From an uncultured Clostridia bacterium (GTDB taxonomy: Bacteria > Bacillota > Clostridia > Oscillospirales > Ruminococcaceae): a stretch of 64,000 bases of DNA. A program made the position numbers and the translations under genes. The stretch spans positions 1-64,000 of the forward strand of contig CANQNF010000011.1 in assembly GCA_947625125.1 (NCBI GenBank), in the 5' to 3' direction. Under the pieces are notes generated by a model. That model saw nothing but the letters and a program-made list of their open reading frames with translations. It was not told where the DNA came from and ran no database searches. This document shows, in pieces, positions 56,065 to 64,000 of this stretch. How positions within the stretch are numbered: the first letter of the stretch is position 1; each line of letters opens with the position of its first letter.

Positions 56065-57141
56065 ATGGGATTCATTATGGAAAACGAAGGCATTGACTTA
56101 GCGAAGATCAAAGTTGTCGGAGTCGGCGGCGGCGGCGGAAACGCCCTCAACTGCATAGTCTCGACCGGCATCCAGAATGTCGAATATATCTCGGTCAATA
56201 CCGACGCTCAGGCTCTCAAAAATTCCAAGGCCACCGTCAAGATCCAGATCGGCCAGAAGCTGACCCACGGCCTCGGCGCAGGCGGAAGACCCGAGGTGGG
56301 CGAGGGAGCCGCTCAGGAGTCTAAGGACGAAATAGCCGACGCTCTTAAAGGCGCCGATATGATCTTCATCACCGCCGGCATGGGCGGAGGCACCGGAACA
56401 GGCGCCGCTCCCGTCGTTGCGGAAATTGCCCGCGATATGGGCATTCTGACCGTTGCGGTCGTCACCAAGCCTTTTATGTTCGAGGGCGCGAAGAAGCTTG
56501 CCCAGGCCGAAAGAGGTATAGACGCGCTTCTTAAAAACGTCGACTCCTTGGTAGTCATCCCGAACCAGAAGCTTCTTACAGGAAAAGAAAATCTCACGAT
56601 GCGCCAGTCGTTCGCGCTCGCCGACGATATACTCAAGACCGCCGTATTATCGGTAACTCAGCTTATCCTCTGCCACGGCTGGATCAACGTCGACTTTGCG
56701 GACGTTCAGTCCATCATGAAAGACTCGGGCTATGCGCACATGGCCATCGGCCACGGCGAGGGCAAGGACAAAGTCACCGACGCCGTACAGCAGGTCATCT
56801 CCAGCCCGCTGCTTGAGACCTCCATCAAGGGCGCTAAGAGGCTCTTGCTCAACATCACGATGTCCGAGGATATCGGCACCGGCGACGTGACCGAGCTCAC
56901 CGACGCCATCACCAAGGCTGCCGCGCCCGACGTCAACCTCATCTTCGGCGCAGACTTCAACCCCGACCTCAGCGATTCCATCGATATCATCGTCATCGCG
57001 GCCGATTTCGACGCGTATCAGAGCGAGCCCGAGGAGGCCGAGGAGGAGACCCCCGAGGACAGCGAGAGCACCGACGAGAACGCACAGCGTCCGTCCGGCG
57101 ACCCGTTCTACGACGGGCTGTGGAGCTTCTTGAACAAATAA
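56065..57141 (+). CDS. ftsZ: Cell-division GTPase FtsZ
   Basis: A 358-residue tubulin homologue that forms the Z ring. IKVVGVGGGGGNALNCIV, GMGGGTGTGAAPVVAEIA (tubulin signature), and the T7-loop region INVDFADVQSIMKDSGYAHM are all intact. GGAGG stands 9 bases before the ATG at 56065. The C-terminus has a short acidic linker and ends DPFYDGLWSFLNK, an unusual form of the terminal peptide that normally reads near D-I-P-x-F-L-R and contacts FtsA, SepF and ZapD-like proteins. No ftsA is encoded nearby, as in many Clostridia using SepF. Confidence 0.96.
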   Translation: MGFIMENEGIDLAKIKVVGVGGGGGNALNCIVSTGIQNVEYISVNTDAQALKNSKATVKIQIGQKLTHGLGAGGRPEVGEGAAQESKDEIADALKGADMIFITAGMGGGTGTGAAPVVAEIARDMGILTVAVVTKPFMFEGAKKLAQAERGIDALLKNVDSLVVIPNQKLLTGKENLTMRQSFALADDILKTAVLSVTQLILCHGWINVDFADVQSIMKDSGYAHMAIGHGEGKDKVTDAVQQVISSPLLETSIKGAKRLLLNITMSEDIGTGDVTELTDAITKAAAPDVNLIFGADFNPDLSDSIDIIVIAADFDAYQSEPEEAEEETPEDSESTDENAQRPSGDPFYDGLWSFLNK

Positions 57142-57155
57142 TTTGAAACACTGCC

Positions 57156-57193
57156 AAAGGCGGCGGCTGAGCATATCGGCTGCCGCTTTTTTT
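57156..57193 (+). terminator. Terminator after ftsZ
   Basis: GGCGGCGGC pairs with GCTGCCGC and is followed by seven T residues, 15 bp after the ftsZ stop. Confidence 0.82.
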
Positions 57194-57203
57194 GATCGAT
57201 GCA

Positions 57204-57341
57204 AAGCGGCCGGAAACCGGGGGAGTGCGTGGGCGGAGCCCCGGCTCGCGTACGCGAGCCCGACGGCGAAGCCGTCGGGGCCCGGCCTGCGGCCGGGCGG
57301 GGCTCCGCCGGAGCAGAAGGAGCGGTCCGGCCGCGAGGGGG
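57204..57341 (+). repeat. GC-rich cloverleaf element C (138-bp unit)
   Basis: The core has GGCGGAGCCCC (57232-57242) paired with GGGGCTCCGCC (57299-57309), enclosing hairpins 57243-57260 (GGCTCGCG, self-complementary), 57261-57277 (CGACGGC, loop GAA) and 57280-57298 (GCCCGGCC, loop TGC). Flanks extend the unit to 138 bp, nearly identical to the inverted copy at 60813-60950. It lies between the ftsZ terminator and the glmM promoter. Confidence 0.9.
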
Positions 57342-57417
57342 CGGAGCAGGGGGCATATCCTACATCCGTCCGGTTGTTTTCCACCCTCTGTTTGGCACTT
57401 TTTTACATTGACTTTTT

Positions 57418-57446
57418 ACCGAATATATAATATAATATCTTTGTAT
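57418..57446 (+). promoter_or_regulatory. Promoter of glmM-glmS
   Basis: TTGACT (57418-57423), 17-bp spacer, TATAAT (57441-57446), about 48 bp before the glmM start. Confidence 0.78.
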
Positions 57447-57493
57447 ACCGTCGCTTCGGCGGTGAAAAAATATTGCAAAGGAAATGAGATTTT

Positions 57494-58879
57494 ATGGGCA
57501 AATACTTCGGCACCGACGGGTTCAGGGGCGAGGCCAACAAGGGCCTTACCGCCGAGCACGCTTTCAAGGTCGGCAGGTTCTTGGGCTGGTATTTCGGCGA
57601 GAAAAAGAGAGCGTCCGGCTCCGACGAACCCGCAAGGATAGTCATAGGAAAAGACACCCGCCGTTCAAGCTATATGTTCGAGTATGCTTTGGTCGGAGGT
57701 CTGACGGCCTCCGGGGCCGACGCGTATCTTCTGCACGTCACCACCACCCCATCCGTCGCCTACATAACCAAGGTCGACGACTTCGACTGCGGAATAATGA
57801 TCTCGGCGAGCCATAACCCCTACTACGACAACGGAATCAAACTCATAAACTGCTGCGGCGAAAAGATGGACGAGGACACCATCTCCCTTATTGAGGACTA
57901 TCTTGACGGCAGCGTCACCGTTTTCGGCAGGACATTCTCCGAGGCTCCCTATGCTCAGAGAGACAAAATCGGCCGCACAGTCGACTACGTCGCCGGAAGA
58001 AACCGCTATATAGGCTATCTTATCAGCCTCGGCATTTATTCATTCAGGGGCATTAAAGTCGGCCTCGACTGCGCAAACGGTTCGAGTTGGAACATTGCCA
58101 AGGCCGTTTTTGACGCATTGGGCGCCAAGACCTACGTCATCGGCGCCGAACCCGACGGCACGAATATCAACAGCGGCGTCGGCTCTACCCATATCGAAAA
58201 TTTACAGAAATTTGTAGTTGAAAAGGGCCTCGACGTCGGTTTTGCATATGACGGAGACGCGGACAGGTGCCTCTGCGTGGACGAAAACGGCAACGTCGTC
58301 ACCGGCGACCACATCCTTTACATCTACGGAAAATACATGAAAGAGCGCGGAAAGCTCTTAACTAACACCGTCGTCACCACCGTTATGTCGAACTTCGGCC
58401 TCTATAAAGCGTTCGACGAGCTCGGCATCGGCTATGCCAAGACCGCCGTCGGCGACAAATATGTATATGAATATATGCAGAAAAACGGCTGCCGACTGGG
58501 AGGCGAGCAGTCGGGCCACATAATCTTCATGAAATACGCCTCCACCGGCGACGGAATTCTGACGAGCCTTAAGATGATGGAGGCGATGATATCCTCCAAA
58601 AAGAAGATGAGCGAGCTCTGCGAGGGCCTGAGGATTTATCCCCAACTGCTTGAAAACGTCCGGGTCAAGGACAAAGCGGCAGCCCAAAACGACCCCGACG
58701 TCAAGGCGGCAGTCGAAAAGGCGGCGTTCGACCTCGGCTCATCCGGCAGAATTTTGGTCAGGGAGAGCGGCACCGAGCCCCTTATTCGGGTCATGGCCGA
58801 AGCCGAGACCGAGGAGCTCTGCCGAAAATATGTCGAAGATATTGTTAAAGTGATTAAAGAAAAAGGCCATGCGGTCTGA
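57494..58879 (+). CDS. glmM: Phosphoglucosamine mutase
   Basis: A 461-residue alpha-D-phosphohexomutase turning GlcN-6-P into GlcN-1-P for UDP-GlcNAc. YFGTDGFRGEAN, the phosphoserine loop IMISASHNPYYDNG, the Mg site FAYDGDADRCLCV, the sugar-binding loop GGEQSGHIIF, and RESGTEPLIRVM are all present. AAAGGAAATGAG is upstream of the ATG. It is followed 30 bp later by glmS, the preceding step of the same pathway. Confidence 0.95.
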   Translation: MGKYFGTDGFRGEANKGLTAEHAFKVGRFLGWYFGEKKRASGSDEPARIVIGKDTRRSSYMFEYALVGGLTASGADAYLLHVTTTPSVAYITKVDDFDCGIMISASHNPYYDNGIKLINCCGEKMDEDTISLIEDYLDGSVTVFGRTFSEAPYAQRDKIGRTVDYVAGRNRYIGYLISLGIYSFRGIKVGLDCANGSSWNIAKAVFDALGAKTYVIGAEPDGTNINSGVGSTHIENLQKFVVEKGLDVGFAYDGDADRCLCVDENGNVVTGDHILYIYGKYMKERGKLLTNTVVTTVMSNFGLYKAFDELGIGYAKTAVGDKYVYEYMQKNGCRLGGEQSGHIIFMKYASTGDGILTSLKMMEAMISSKKKMSELCEGLRIYPQLLENVRVKDKAAAQNDPDVKAAVEKAAFDLGSSGRILVRESGTEPLIRVMAEAETEELCRKYVEDIVKVIKEKGHAV

Positions 58880-58909
58880 TGAAATAACCGATAAAGGAGA
58901 GCGATACAA

Positions 58910-60748
58910 ATGTGCGGAATTGTAGGATTCACCGGCAAAAGGCAGGCTGCCCCGGTCCTTCTGGACGGGCTTGCAAAGCTTGAATACCGAGGATACGACT
59001 CGGCGGGAATAGCCGTAAGAGACGGCGCGAGCGAGCCCGAGATCGTCAAAGCCAAGGGCAAGCTTAAAATTCTTCGCGAGATGACCAACGAGGGCGCAGC
59101 CGTAAAAGGCGACTGCGGGATAGGGCATACAAGATGGGCGACTCACGGCGAGCCGTCTGTGACTAACGCCCACCCCCTAAGCTCCGACGATGAAAACGTC
59201 GTCGGCGTTCACAACGGCATCATCGAAAACTACCAGGAGCTAAAGGAAAAGCTCATAAAAAACGGCTACAGCTTCAAGTCCCAGACCGACACCGAGGTCG
59301 CGGTAAAGCTTGTCGACTACTACTACAAAAAGTACAACGGCGGCCCGCAGGACGCTCTTGCAAGGGCTATGACGAGAATTCGCGGCTCCTATGCTTTGGT
59401 CCTCATGTTCAAGGACTGCCCAGGTGAAATCTATGCCATAAGAAAAGACAGCCCTATGATTATAGGCGTTTCCGACGGCGAGACTTTCTTGGCGTCCGAC
59501 GTTCCCGCGATACTTAAGTACACAAGAAACGTCTACTATGTCGGCGACCTCGAAATCGCAAAGCTGACAAAGGGCGAGGTAAAGTTTTATAACATCGACC
59601 GCGAGGAAATAGAAAAAGAGCTGACCGAAATAAAGTGGAACGCCGAGGCTGCCGAAAAAGCGGGCTATGAGCATTTCATGCTGAAAGAAATACACGAGCA
59701 GCCCAAAGCCGTCAAGGATACGCTTTCCTCCGTCGTCAAGGACGGCAGGATAGACCTTTCCGACGTCGGCCTCAGCGACGATGATATAAAAGATATTGAG
59801 CAGATTTATATAGTCGCCTGCGGTTCGGCGTATCATGTCGGCATGGCGGTGCAGTATGTGATAGAGGAGCTTACATCGGTGCAGGTCCGGGTCGAGCTTG
59901 CCTCGGAATTCAGATACCGCGAATTAAAACTCAGAAAGAACAGCCTCGCCATTATAATCAGCCAGTCGGGAGAGACCGCCGACAGCTTGGCGGCGCTCAA
60001 ATATGCCAAGAAAAACGGCGTAAAGACCCTGGGCATAGTCAACGTCGTGGGCTCGTCGATAGCCCGTGAGGCCGACAGCGTTTTCTATACCCTTGCAGGC
60101 CCCGAGATATCCGTCGCAACCACTAAAGCCTATTCCGCACAGCTTATAGCGGGCTATCTTTTAGCGGTGCAGTTCGCCAAAGTCAGGGGCGAGATCGATG
60201 AAAAAGAATATTCAAGACTTATAGAGGAGCTCGAAACCATCCCCCATAAAATCGAAAAGATTTTGGAGGACAAGGAGAGGATACAGTGGTTCGCGGCGAA
60301 ATTTGCCTCGGTAAAGGACGCTTTCTTTATCGGCAGGGGCATAGACTATGCGGTCGGGCTCGAGGGGTCTTTGAAGATGAAAGAGATAAGCTACATCCAC
60401 TCGGAAGCCTATGCGGCGGGCGAGTTGAAGCACGGTCCGATAAGCCTTATCGAGAACGGAACGCTCGTCATCGGCGTCGTCACTCAGCAGAGGCTCTACG
60501 AGAAGATGGTCTCGAACATGGTCGAGGTCAAGAGCCGTGGAGCATACCTGATGGGGTTGACCTGCTACGGAAACTACGGCATGGAGGACCTTGCGGACTT
60601 CACGGTCTACATTCCCCAGACCGACCATCTGTTCCTTGCGAGCCTTGCTGTGATACCGCTTCAGCTCATGGGGTATTACGTCAGCTGCGCCAAGGGCCTC
60701 GACGTCGACAAGCCGAGAAACCTCGCCAAGAGCGTAACGGTGGAATAA
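58910..60748 (+). CDS. glmS: Glutamine-fructose-6-phosphate aminotransferase
   Basis: A 612-residue enzyme: N-terminal Ntn glutaminase with the catalytic Cys at residue 2 (MCGIVGFTGKRQ, TRWATHGEPS, NAHPLSS), and two SIS sugar-isomerase domains (IVACGSAYHVGMAVQYVIEE, SQSGETADSLAALKYAK, GRGIDYAVGLEGSLKMKEIS, GELKHGPISLIENG) ending with DVDKPRNLAKSVTVE. It makes GlcN-6-P. Only 30 bp separate it from glmM, leaving no room for a glmS ribozyme. Confidence 0.96.
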   Translation: MCGIVGFTGKRQAAPVLLDGLAKLEYRGYDSAGIAVRDGASEPEIVKAKGKLKILREMTNEGAAVKGDCGIGHTRWATHGEPSVTNAHPLSSDDENVVGVHNGIIENYQELKEKLIKNGYSFKSQTDTEVAVKLVDYYYKKYNGGPQDALARAMTRIRGSYALVLMFKDCPGEIYAIRKDSPMIIGVSDGETFLASDVPAILKYTRNVYYVGDLEIAKLTKGEVKFYNIDREEIEKELTEIKWNAEAAEKAGYEHFMLKEIHEQPKAVKDTLSSVVKDGRIDLSDVGLSDDDIKDIEQIYIVACGSAYHVGMAVQYVIEELTSVQVRVELASEFRYRELKLRKNSLAIIISQSGETADSLAALKYAKKNGVKTLGIVNVVGSSIAREADSVFYTLAGPEISVATTKAYSAQLIAGYLLAVQFAKVRGEIDEKEYSRLIEELETIPHKIEKILEDKERIQWFAAKFASVKDAFFIGRGIDYAVGLEGSLKMKEISYIHSEAYAAGELKHGPISLIENGTLVIGVVTQQRLYEKMVSNMVEVKSRGAYLMGLTCYGNYGMEDLADFTVYIPQTDHLFLASLAVIPLQLMGYYVSCAKGLDVDKPRNLAKSVTVE

Positions 60749-60753
60749 AAAAG

Positions 60754-60790
60754 AAAGCCCCCGGGAGAACATCCCGGGGGTGGCTTTATT
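60754..60790 (+). terminator. Terminator after glmS
   Basis: GCCCCCGGGA and TCCCGGGGGTGGC pair around GAACA, followed by TTTATTT. Confidence 0.85.
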
Positions 60791-60812
60791 TGGGCGAGCG
60801 CAGACGACGTCC

Positions 60813-60950
60813 CCCCCTCGCGGCCGGACCGCGCCGTCTGCTCCGGCGGAGCCCCGCCCGGCCGCAGGCCGGGCCCCGACGGCGAAGCCGTCGGGCTCGC
60901 GTACGCGAGCCGGGGCTCCGCCCACGCACTCCCCCGGTTTCCGGCCGCTT
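60813..60950 (-). repeat. GC-rich cloverleaf element D (inverted copy of C)
   Basis: Read on the minus strand it matches element C over 138 bp with a handful of differences. The core stem is 60845-60855 with 60912-60922. The central hairpin keeps the plus-strand reading CGACGGC-GAA-GCCGTCG in both copies, so within the inverted unit that hairpin loop has been flipped (GAA versus TTC). It follows the glmS terminator. Confidence 0.9.
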
Positions 60951-61056
60951 CACGTCAGACGATATTGTCGCCCCTCGGCAAAGGAGGGGTATCCATAAAG
61001 AAGTTTTCAATTAAAAAATCAATTCACGGCACCTGTCGAACGGAATTTAGGGCGAA

Positions 61057-61090
61057 AATAGAGCAAGGATTATCCTTGCTCTATTTTTTA
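61057..61090 (+). terminator. Strong intrinsic terminator
   Basis: AATAGAGCAAGG and CCTTGCTCTATT form a 12-bp stem with loop ATTAT, followed by TTTTTA. The transcript it serves is not obvious; ~105 bp of unassigned sequence separate it from element D. Confidence 0.85.
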
Positions 61091-61374
61091 TGTTTTCTTT
61101 TGCTCCTGCCGTGCTTTCCTATGCCGAATTAAAGGGCAATGTTCCAGCCGAACTCCTGTCAGAAATCCAAAAAGTCAGTGAACAAAAAGCTACCGAAAAA
61201 ATCCGCTCTGCCTACCGCGACAGGGCGGATTATTCATTGATTGAAAGGTGCAGGAATGAGGTGGCCGACGCGCTCGGAGAAGTGCTCGAGAAAGAGCCCA
61301 TTGCCGAGAAGCTCATAAGAAACAAGGAGGAACACAAGCGTGGAAATTACAGGAAGAAAGAAAAAGAAATATGA
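61090..61374 (+). CDS. Hypothetical protein or gene fragment
   Basis: A frame of 94 codons beginning inside the tail of a terminator, so the ATG at 61090 is unlikely to be used. The sequence (SYAELKGNVPAELLSEIQKV, then YSLIERCRNEVADALGEVLE) is helical and charged, and reads like the C-terminal part of a longer protein. No ribosome binding site and no recognised family. Most likely a remnant. Confidence 0.3.
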   Translation: MFSFAPAVLSYAELKGNVPAELLSEIQKVSEQKATEKIRSAYRDRADYSLIERCRNEVADALGEVLEKEPIAEKLIRNKEEHKRGNYRKKEKEI

Positions 61375-61497
61375 TACGTTGAAACGGAAAAAACGCAATA
61401 TAAAAACGTTCGCGCTTTATACAATATATGGAAATCTATTGCAATCAAGACTAATCAGGCACGACAGTCGCTTTAATTAAAATCCATATCCCTCCAC

Positions 61498-62487
61498 TCA
61501 ATCCTTTCTCGGCAGAATGATCTGCACGCCGAACATTCCGCCTTCCTCAAAACAGCTTATGATCCCGTCATAACTTTCGACCACGCTCGCTACGATTTTA
61601 TGCCCGAGGCCGTGCTCTCTCGCGTTATTTTTGGTTGATGACAAAAACCTGTTCTTTTCGAGCACCGGTCCCGGTATCGAGTTGCGGCAGATGATAATTC
61701 TGTTCTCGCCCTGCGTCGCAAAGGTCAGCTCGATTCGCTTCTCTTTCAGCGGCTTGACTGCTTCGACGGCGTTGTCCAAAATATTCCCGATCATGCAGGA
61801 CAGGTCTACGTCGCTGATGTCCGAGAGGCTGCCGATATTGCCCGAAACAATCACCTGCGTGTCTTCAAGTCTGCCGAGCTTTGCGTTGATAAGATAGTCA
61901 ACGACCGTGTTGCCGGACTGAACAATGTTTCCGATCTTGTCCACCGAGGAATAAAGATTTTTAACATATTCTCTGCAATCGTCTGCCCTCCCGTCGTCGA
62001 GATATTCGCCTATTACGGTCAGGTGCTGCTTCATGTCATGCTTGATTTTTCGGCAGGTCTCGAGCATGGCGTTGGCGTCGTTTATGCGGTTCTGCTCAAA
62101 GCTGAGGCGCTCGTTGATCAACATAAGCTCAGATTTTTTCTGCTGGAGCCGCTGTATCTGCCCGACAAGCGCATAGAGTATCACGTTTATCGCGACAAAA
62201 ATGACCGTAAGGGCGATGACGGGAGCTTTTATGTTTTCTTCAAGCTCTGCGATTTTCGTTGTCGCTCCCAAACCTATCAGCGTGAGGAAAGACGTTGCAA
62301 ACATCACAATGCTCGTCTTAATATTCAAAGACCTGTCAACAGCAAACAGCCCGAGTATCAGCTTTGCAATTATAAAAACAAACAGGTTCACGACGACTAC
62401 ATACACATACCTTATCACCGAATCCGAGCCTTGGATCGCCGTGTCAAAGTCGTTTATGAAGTCGGCAGACATTATCGTTATATTCAA
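61498..62487 (-). CDS. GHKL sensor histidine kinase, AgrC-like, possibly 5'-truncated
   Basis: A 329-residue kinase of the AgrC/CitA-like GHKL group: three or four membrane helices (residues ~25-115), a coiled coil (QKKSELMLINERLSFEQNRI), the phospho-acceptor KHDMKQHLTVIGEYL, N box IGNILDNAVEAV, and G box EHGLGHKIVASV. AgrC-type kinases normally have six or seven helices and ~430 residues, and neither the TTG at 62487 nor the ATG at 62472 has a ribosome binding site, so the N-terminus may have been lost. No response regulator is in the window. It diverges from a lipoprotein gene across a region with LytTR-like direct repeats. Confidence 0.82.
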   Translation of the reverse strand: MNITIMSADFINDFDTAIQGSDSVIRYVYVVVVNLFVFIIAKLILGLFAVDRSLNIKTSIVMFATSFLTLIGLGATTKIAELEENIKAPVIALTVIFVAINVILYALVGQIQRLQQKKSELMLINERLSFEQNRINDANAMLETCRKIKHDMKQHLTVIGEYLDDGRADDCREYVKNLYSSVDKIGNIVQSGNTVVDYLINAKLGRLEDTQVIVSGNIGSLSDISDVDLSCMIGNILDNAVEAVKPLKEKRIELTFATQGENRIIICRNSIPGPVLEKNRFLSSTKNNAREHGLGHKIVASVVESYDGIISCFEEGGMFGVQIILPRKD

Positions 62488-62561
62488 TATTTAGATCATC
62501 ATCAAGAGCCGCGCCCCCAAATTCTGACAATCTGACATCTGATCTCTGTTCTCTGACAACG

Positions 62562-62623
62562 TTTGTCCCAAAAATCAATCATTTATCCCAAGATTCGTTT
62601 TGAGACGGTTTATGCGGTATAAT
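62562..62623 (+). promoter_or_regulatory. LytTR-like direct repeats and -10 box before the lipoprotein gene
   Basis: TTTGTCCCAA (62562-62571) and TTTATCCCAA (62582-62591) are direct repeats 20 bp apart, close to the two-turn spacing of AgrA/LytTR sites. TATAAT follows at 62618-62623 with no good -35 box at 17 bp; the second repeat ends where a -35 would begin, as expected for an activator-dependent promoter. Confidence 0.55.
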
Positions 62624-62677
62624 GTAAGCACATAAAAGCCTCAAATGCGAAAAGCTATCTTCTTGAGGAAGTATATT

Positions 62678-63920
62678 ATGAATAAATCTTTTTTTAATTA
62701 TGATTACTGCAATGCTTACTTGTACTTCTTGCGGCAATCCAAGTATTAAGGCTGAAGCCGAAAACGGAGACTCATCTGTGATTTCATACGATACTTCCTC
62801 CCTAAACTATGAGAACGAACCGGACGTCAAAGCTCTTGCAGATGAAATATTAAACGGATTGAGCGAAGATATTTCGGCGATAAATGATCTGATATTCTAT
62901 GGGGAATCTGTAAATTATGACGGCGGCAGTGTTGAAGCAAATGGGGTAGCTTATTATCCTGTAACAGGCGAATCAAAAAGCATTTCCGACATAGCAGAAT
63001 TGCTGAATCGGGTTTATTCATATGACAGAGCCAATGAGTTGCTTTCGATATATACGGAGGGAGAACAACCGATATTTATCGAGGTCGTAGACGCTTTATA
63101 CAGACAAGACGCCTATTCTTCTGGCGAATATTTTTTACTTCCGATAAATCATGCCGAAAAGATAAGCGACGATCTGATTGAAGCGAGAGCCGAACGCGGT
63201 ATTCAAGATGAATATTCCGCTGTCATATCTATTGTGAAAGAAAACGAAAAGTGGAAAATTAACAGTGTTGAATATAAACTTAAACCGTTGTTTGAAAATG
63301 CGTATAATATGGCGGTTCCGGATATACCGGCCGACGAAGCGTCGTCGATTACAGAGCTTAATCAAAAGGGCTTGCCGCAAAAAATATTTGAAGCAAAGTT
63401 CGTGGGAGATCGTACTGCTTGCTTAATTGGACGGCAGGTCAGGTCGGATAACAACGATGATATATATGCAAACCAATTATCTGTCGGGATAAGCTCAGAC
63501 TGTGAGAATTTTTTCATTGAAAGATCTGTGGAAACAGTTTTCGACGACTTACAGGAAAGCGGATATTACAGAATCTTCAAAAACAGAATTAACGAGTATC
63601 TTCGCACGTTTGATTTGGATAAAGACGGAAAAACATATCAAATTATTGCGCTCAGGTATTATACCGATACCGAGGAAGAAACCGTATCTACAGTATTTTT
63701 TGCCTTGACCGACAACGATCTGATTGAGCTCGCGGGAGATTTTTCCGAAGCAGGGGGAAGTTCATATGAAATCCATGCGCAGACTTCGAGCAATTTGATA
63801 CCGGACGGTAACACTATTTTAGATCTTTCGACCGGAACACTTTATACTTTTGACTTTGATGCGTCAATTTCTTCTGCTTCCGAGGACGTGCAATATACCG
63901 CCGCCATATCTACCGAATAA
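62678..63920 (+). CDS. Putative lipoprotein with an out-of-frame signal peptide start
   Basis: The main frame (from 62700, MITAMLTCTSCGNPSIKAEA) has a hydrophobic stretch and Cys suited to a lipobox but no ribosome binding site. An ATG at 62678 does have GAGGAAG upstream and starts MNKS in another frame; removing one T (or adding two) in the seven-T run 62689-62695 would give MNKSFLIMITAMLTCTSCGN, a complete lipoprotein signal peptide. The ~385-residue mature part is acidic, with two similar-looking halves (around ISAINDLIFYGESVNYDGGS and later DFDASISSASEDVQYTA), and no family is recognised. It may be read by slippage, switched off in this clone, or started at 62700. Controlled probably by a LytTR regulator. 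Confidence 0.65.
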
Positions 63921-64000
63921 AAAGAGCGGGTATGGTATTATGAAATACAAAAATCGACTATTTTAAGCGAATGCCAGGCCGGAAGCCGATAGAGATACTC

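Noticed and set aside
57192-57641. Open frames through the GC-rich element near glmM
   Set aside because: They read through palindromic DNA with repetitive Arg/Gly/Pro composition and overlap the glmM start; they are products of the cloverleaf element.
58880-58909. glmS ribozyme upstream of glmS
   Set aside because: Only 30 bp separate glmM and glmS, too short for the ribozyme, and no core sequence is seen before glmM either.
60286-61014. Open frame spanning the end of glmS and element D
   Set aside because: Shadow of glmS in another frame extended by the GC-rich repeat; no start signal.

Overview
The window looks like chromosome from a low-to-mid GC Gram-positive anaerobe of the class Clostridia, most likely a gut member near Oscillospirales. 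Evidence is the mraZ-rsmH-ftsL-PBP-murE-mraY-ftsW-murG-murA-ftsQ-ftsZ cell-division cluster, a DapL-type lysine/meso-DAP operon behind a lysine riboswitch, a PadR/ABC-2 transporter neighbourhood, a GH29 fucosidase with a GPH transporter nearby, and conjugative genes of Tn1549/CTn type. No rRNA gene, complete tRNA gene or CRISPR array was seen.

Layout. (1) 1-3650: one end of an integrative conjugative element (RepA-like, DUF5348, PcfB/DUF3801, VirD4) on the minus strand; virD4 is interrupted by a group IIA intron of the Ll.LtrB type whose 5' end fills bases 117 to 1. (2) 3633-7100: an AT-rich defence graveyard: the 3' part of a DNA methyltransferase fused to an SNase-like domain, a frameshifted MjaI-like restriction enzyme, its controller protein with a C-box, and a TIR-domain gene broken twice. 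(3) 7.4-18.1 kb: a 3,514-residue surface protein (VWA domain split by a LamG-like insert, then about eleven FctA-like isopeptide domains) behind a strong promoter with an 11-G tract just upstream. (4) 18.2-25 kb: IS200/IS605 relic, PadR-regulated membrane proteins, and an ECF sigma / ABC-2 transporter operon. (5) 25-32.3 kb: CHC2 primase-like gene, a tRNA-3'-end-like att site, a large SF1 helicase, GPH transporter and a nucleotidyltransferase relic. (6) 32.4-43.7 kb: fucosidase, FNT channel, dapA-lysA-dapF-dapL, dtd, ArsC-like, gdhA, and a secreted FnIII/zinc-ribbon protein. (7) 44-60.8 kb: the division and murein cluster followed by glmM-glmS, so that the precursor pathway (GlcN-1-P, UDP-GlcNAc enolpyruvyl transfer, meso-DAP addition, lipid I/II) and the septal machinery sit together with the DAP supply operon a few kb away. 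(8) 61-64 kb: an orphan AgrC-like kinase diverging from a lipoprotein gene, with LytTR-like sites between.

The most interesting unexplained signals are two repeat families. The first is a set of GC-rich cloverleaf elements at 39.3, 52.3, 57.2 and 60.9 kb: an 11-bp outer stem that covaries between loci, enclosing three hairpins almost without spacers. The two copies at 57.2 and 60.9 kb form a 138-bp inverted repeat around glmM-glmS. The second is a ~112-bp MITE-like element in four copies, one of them with a perfect 8-bp target duplication. Several genes also show slippage-prone tracts (G11 before the adhesin promoter, T7 in a lipoprotein signal peptide, short C or G runs in broken genes). All calls come from reading the sequence; no database search was possible.
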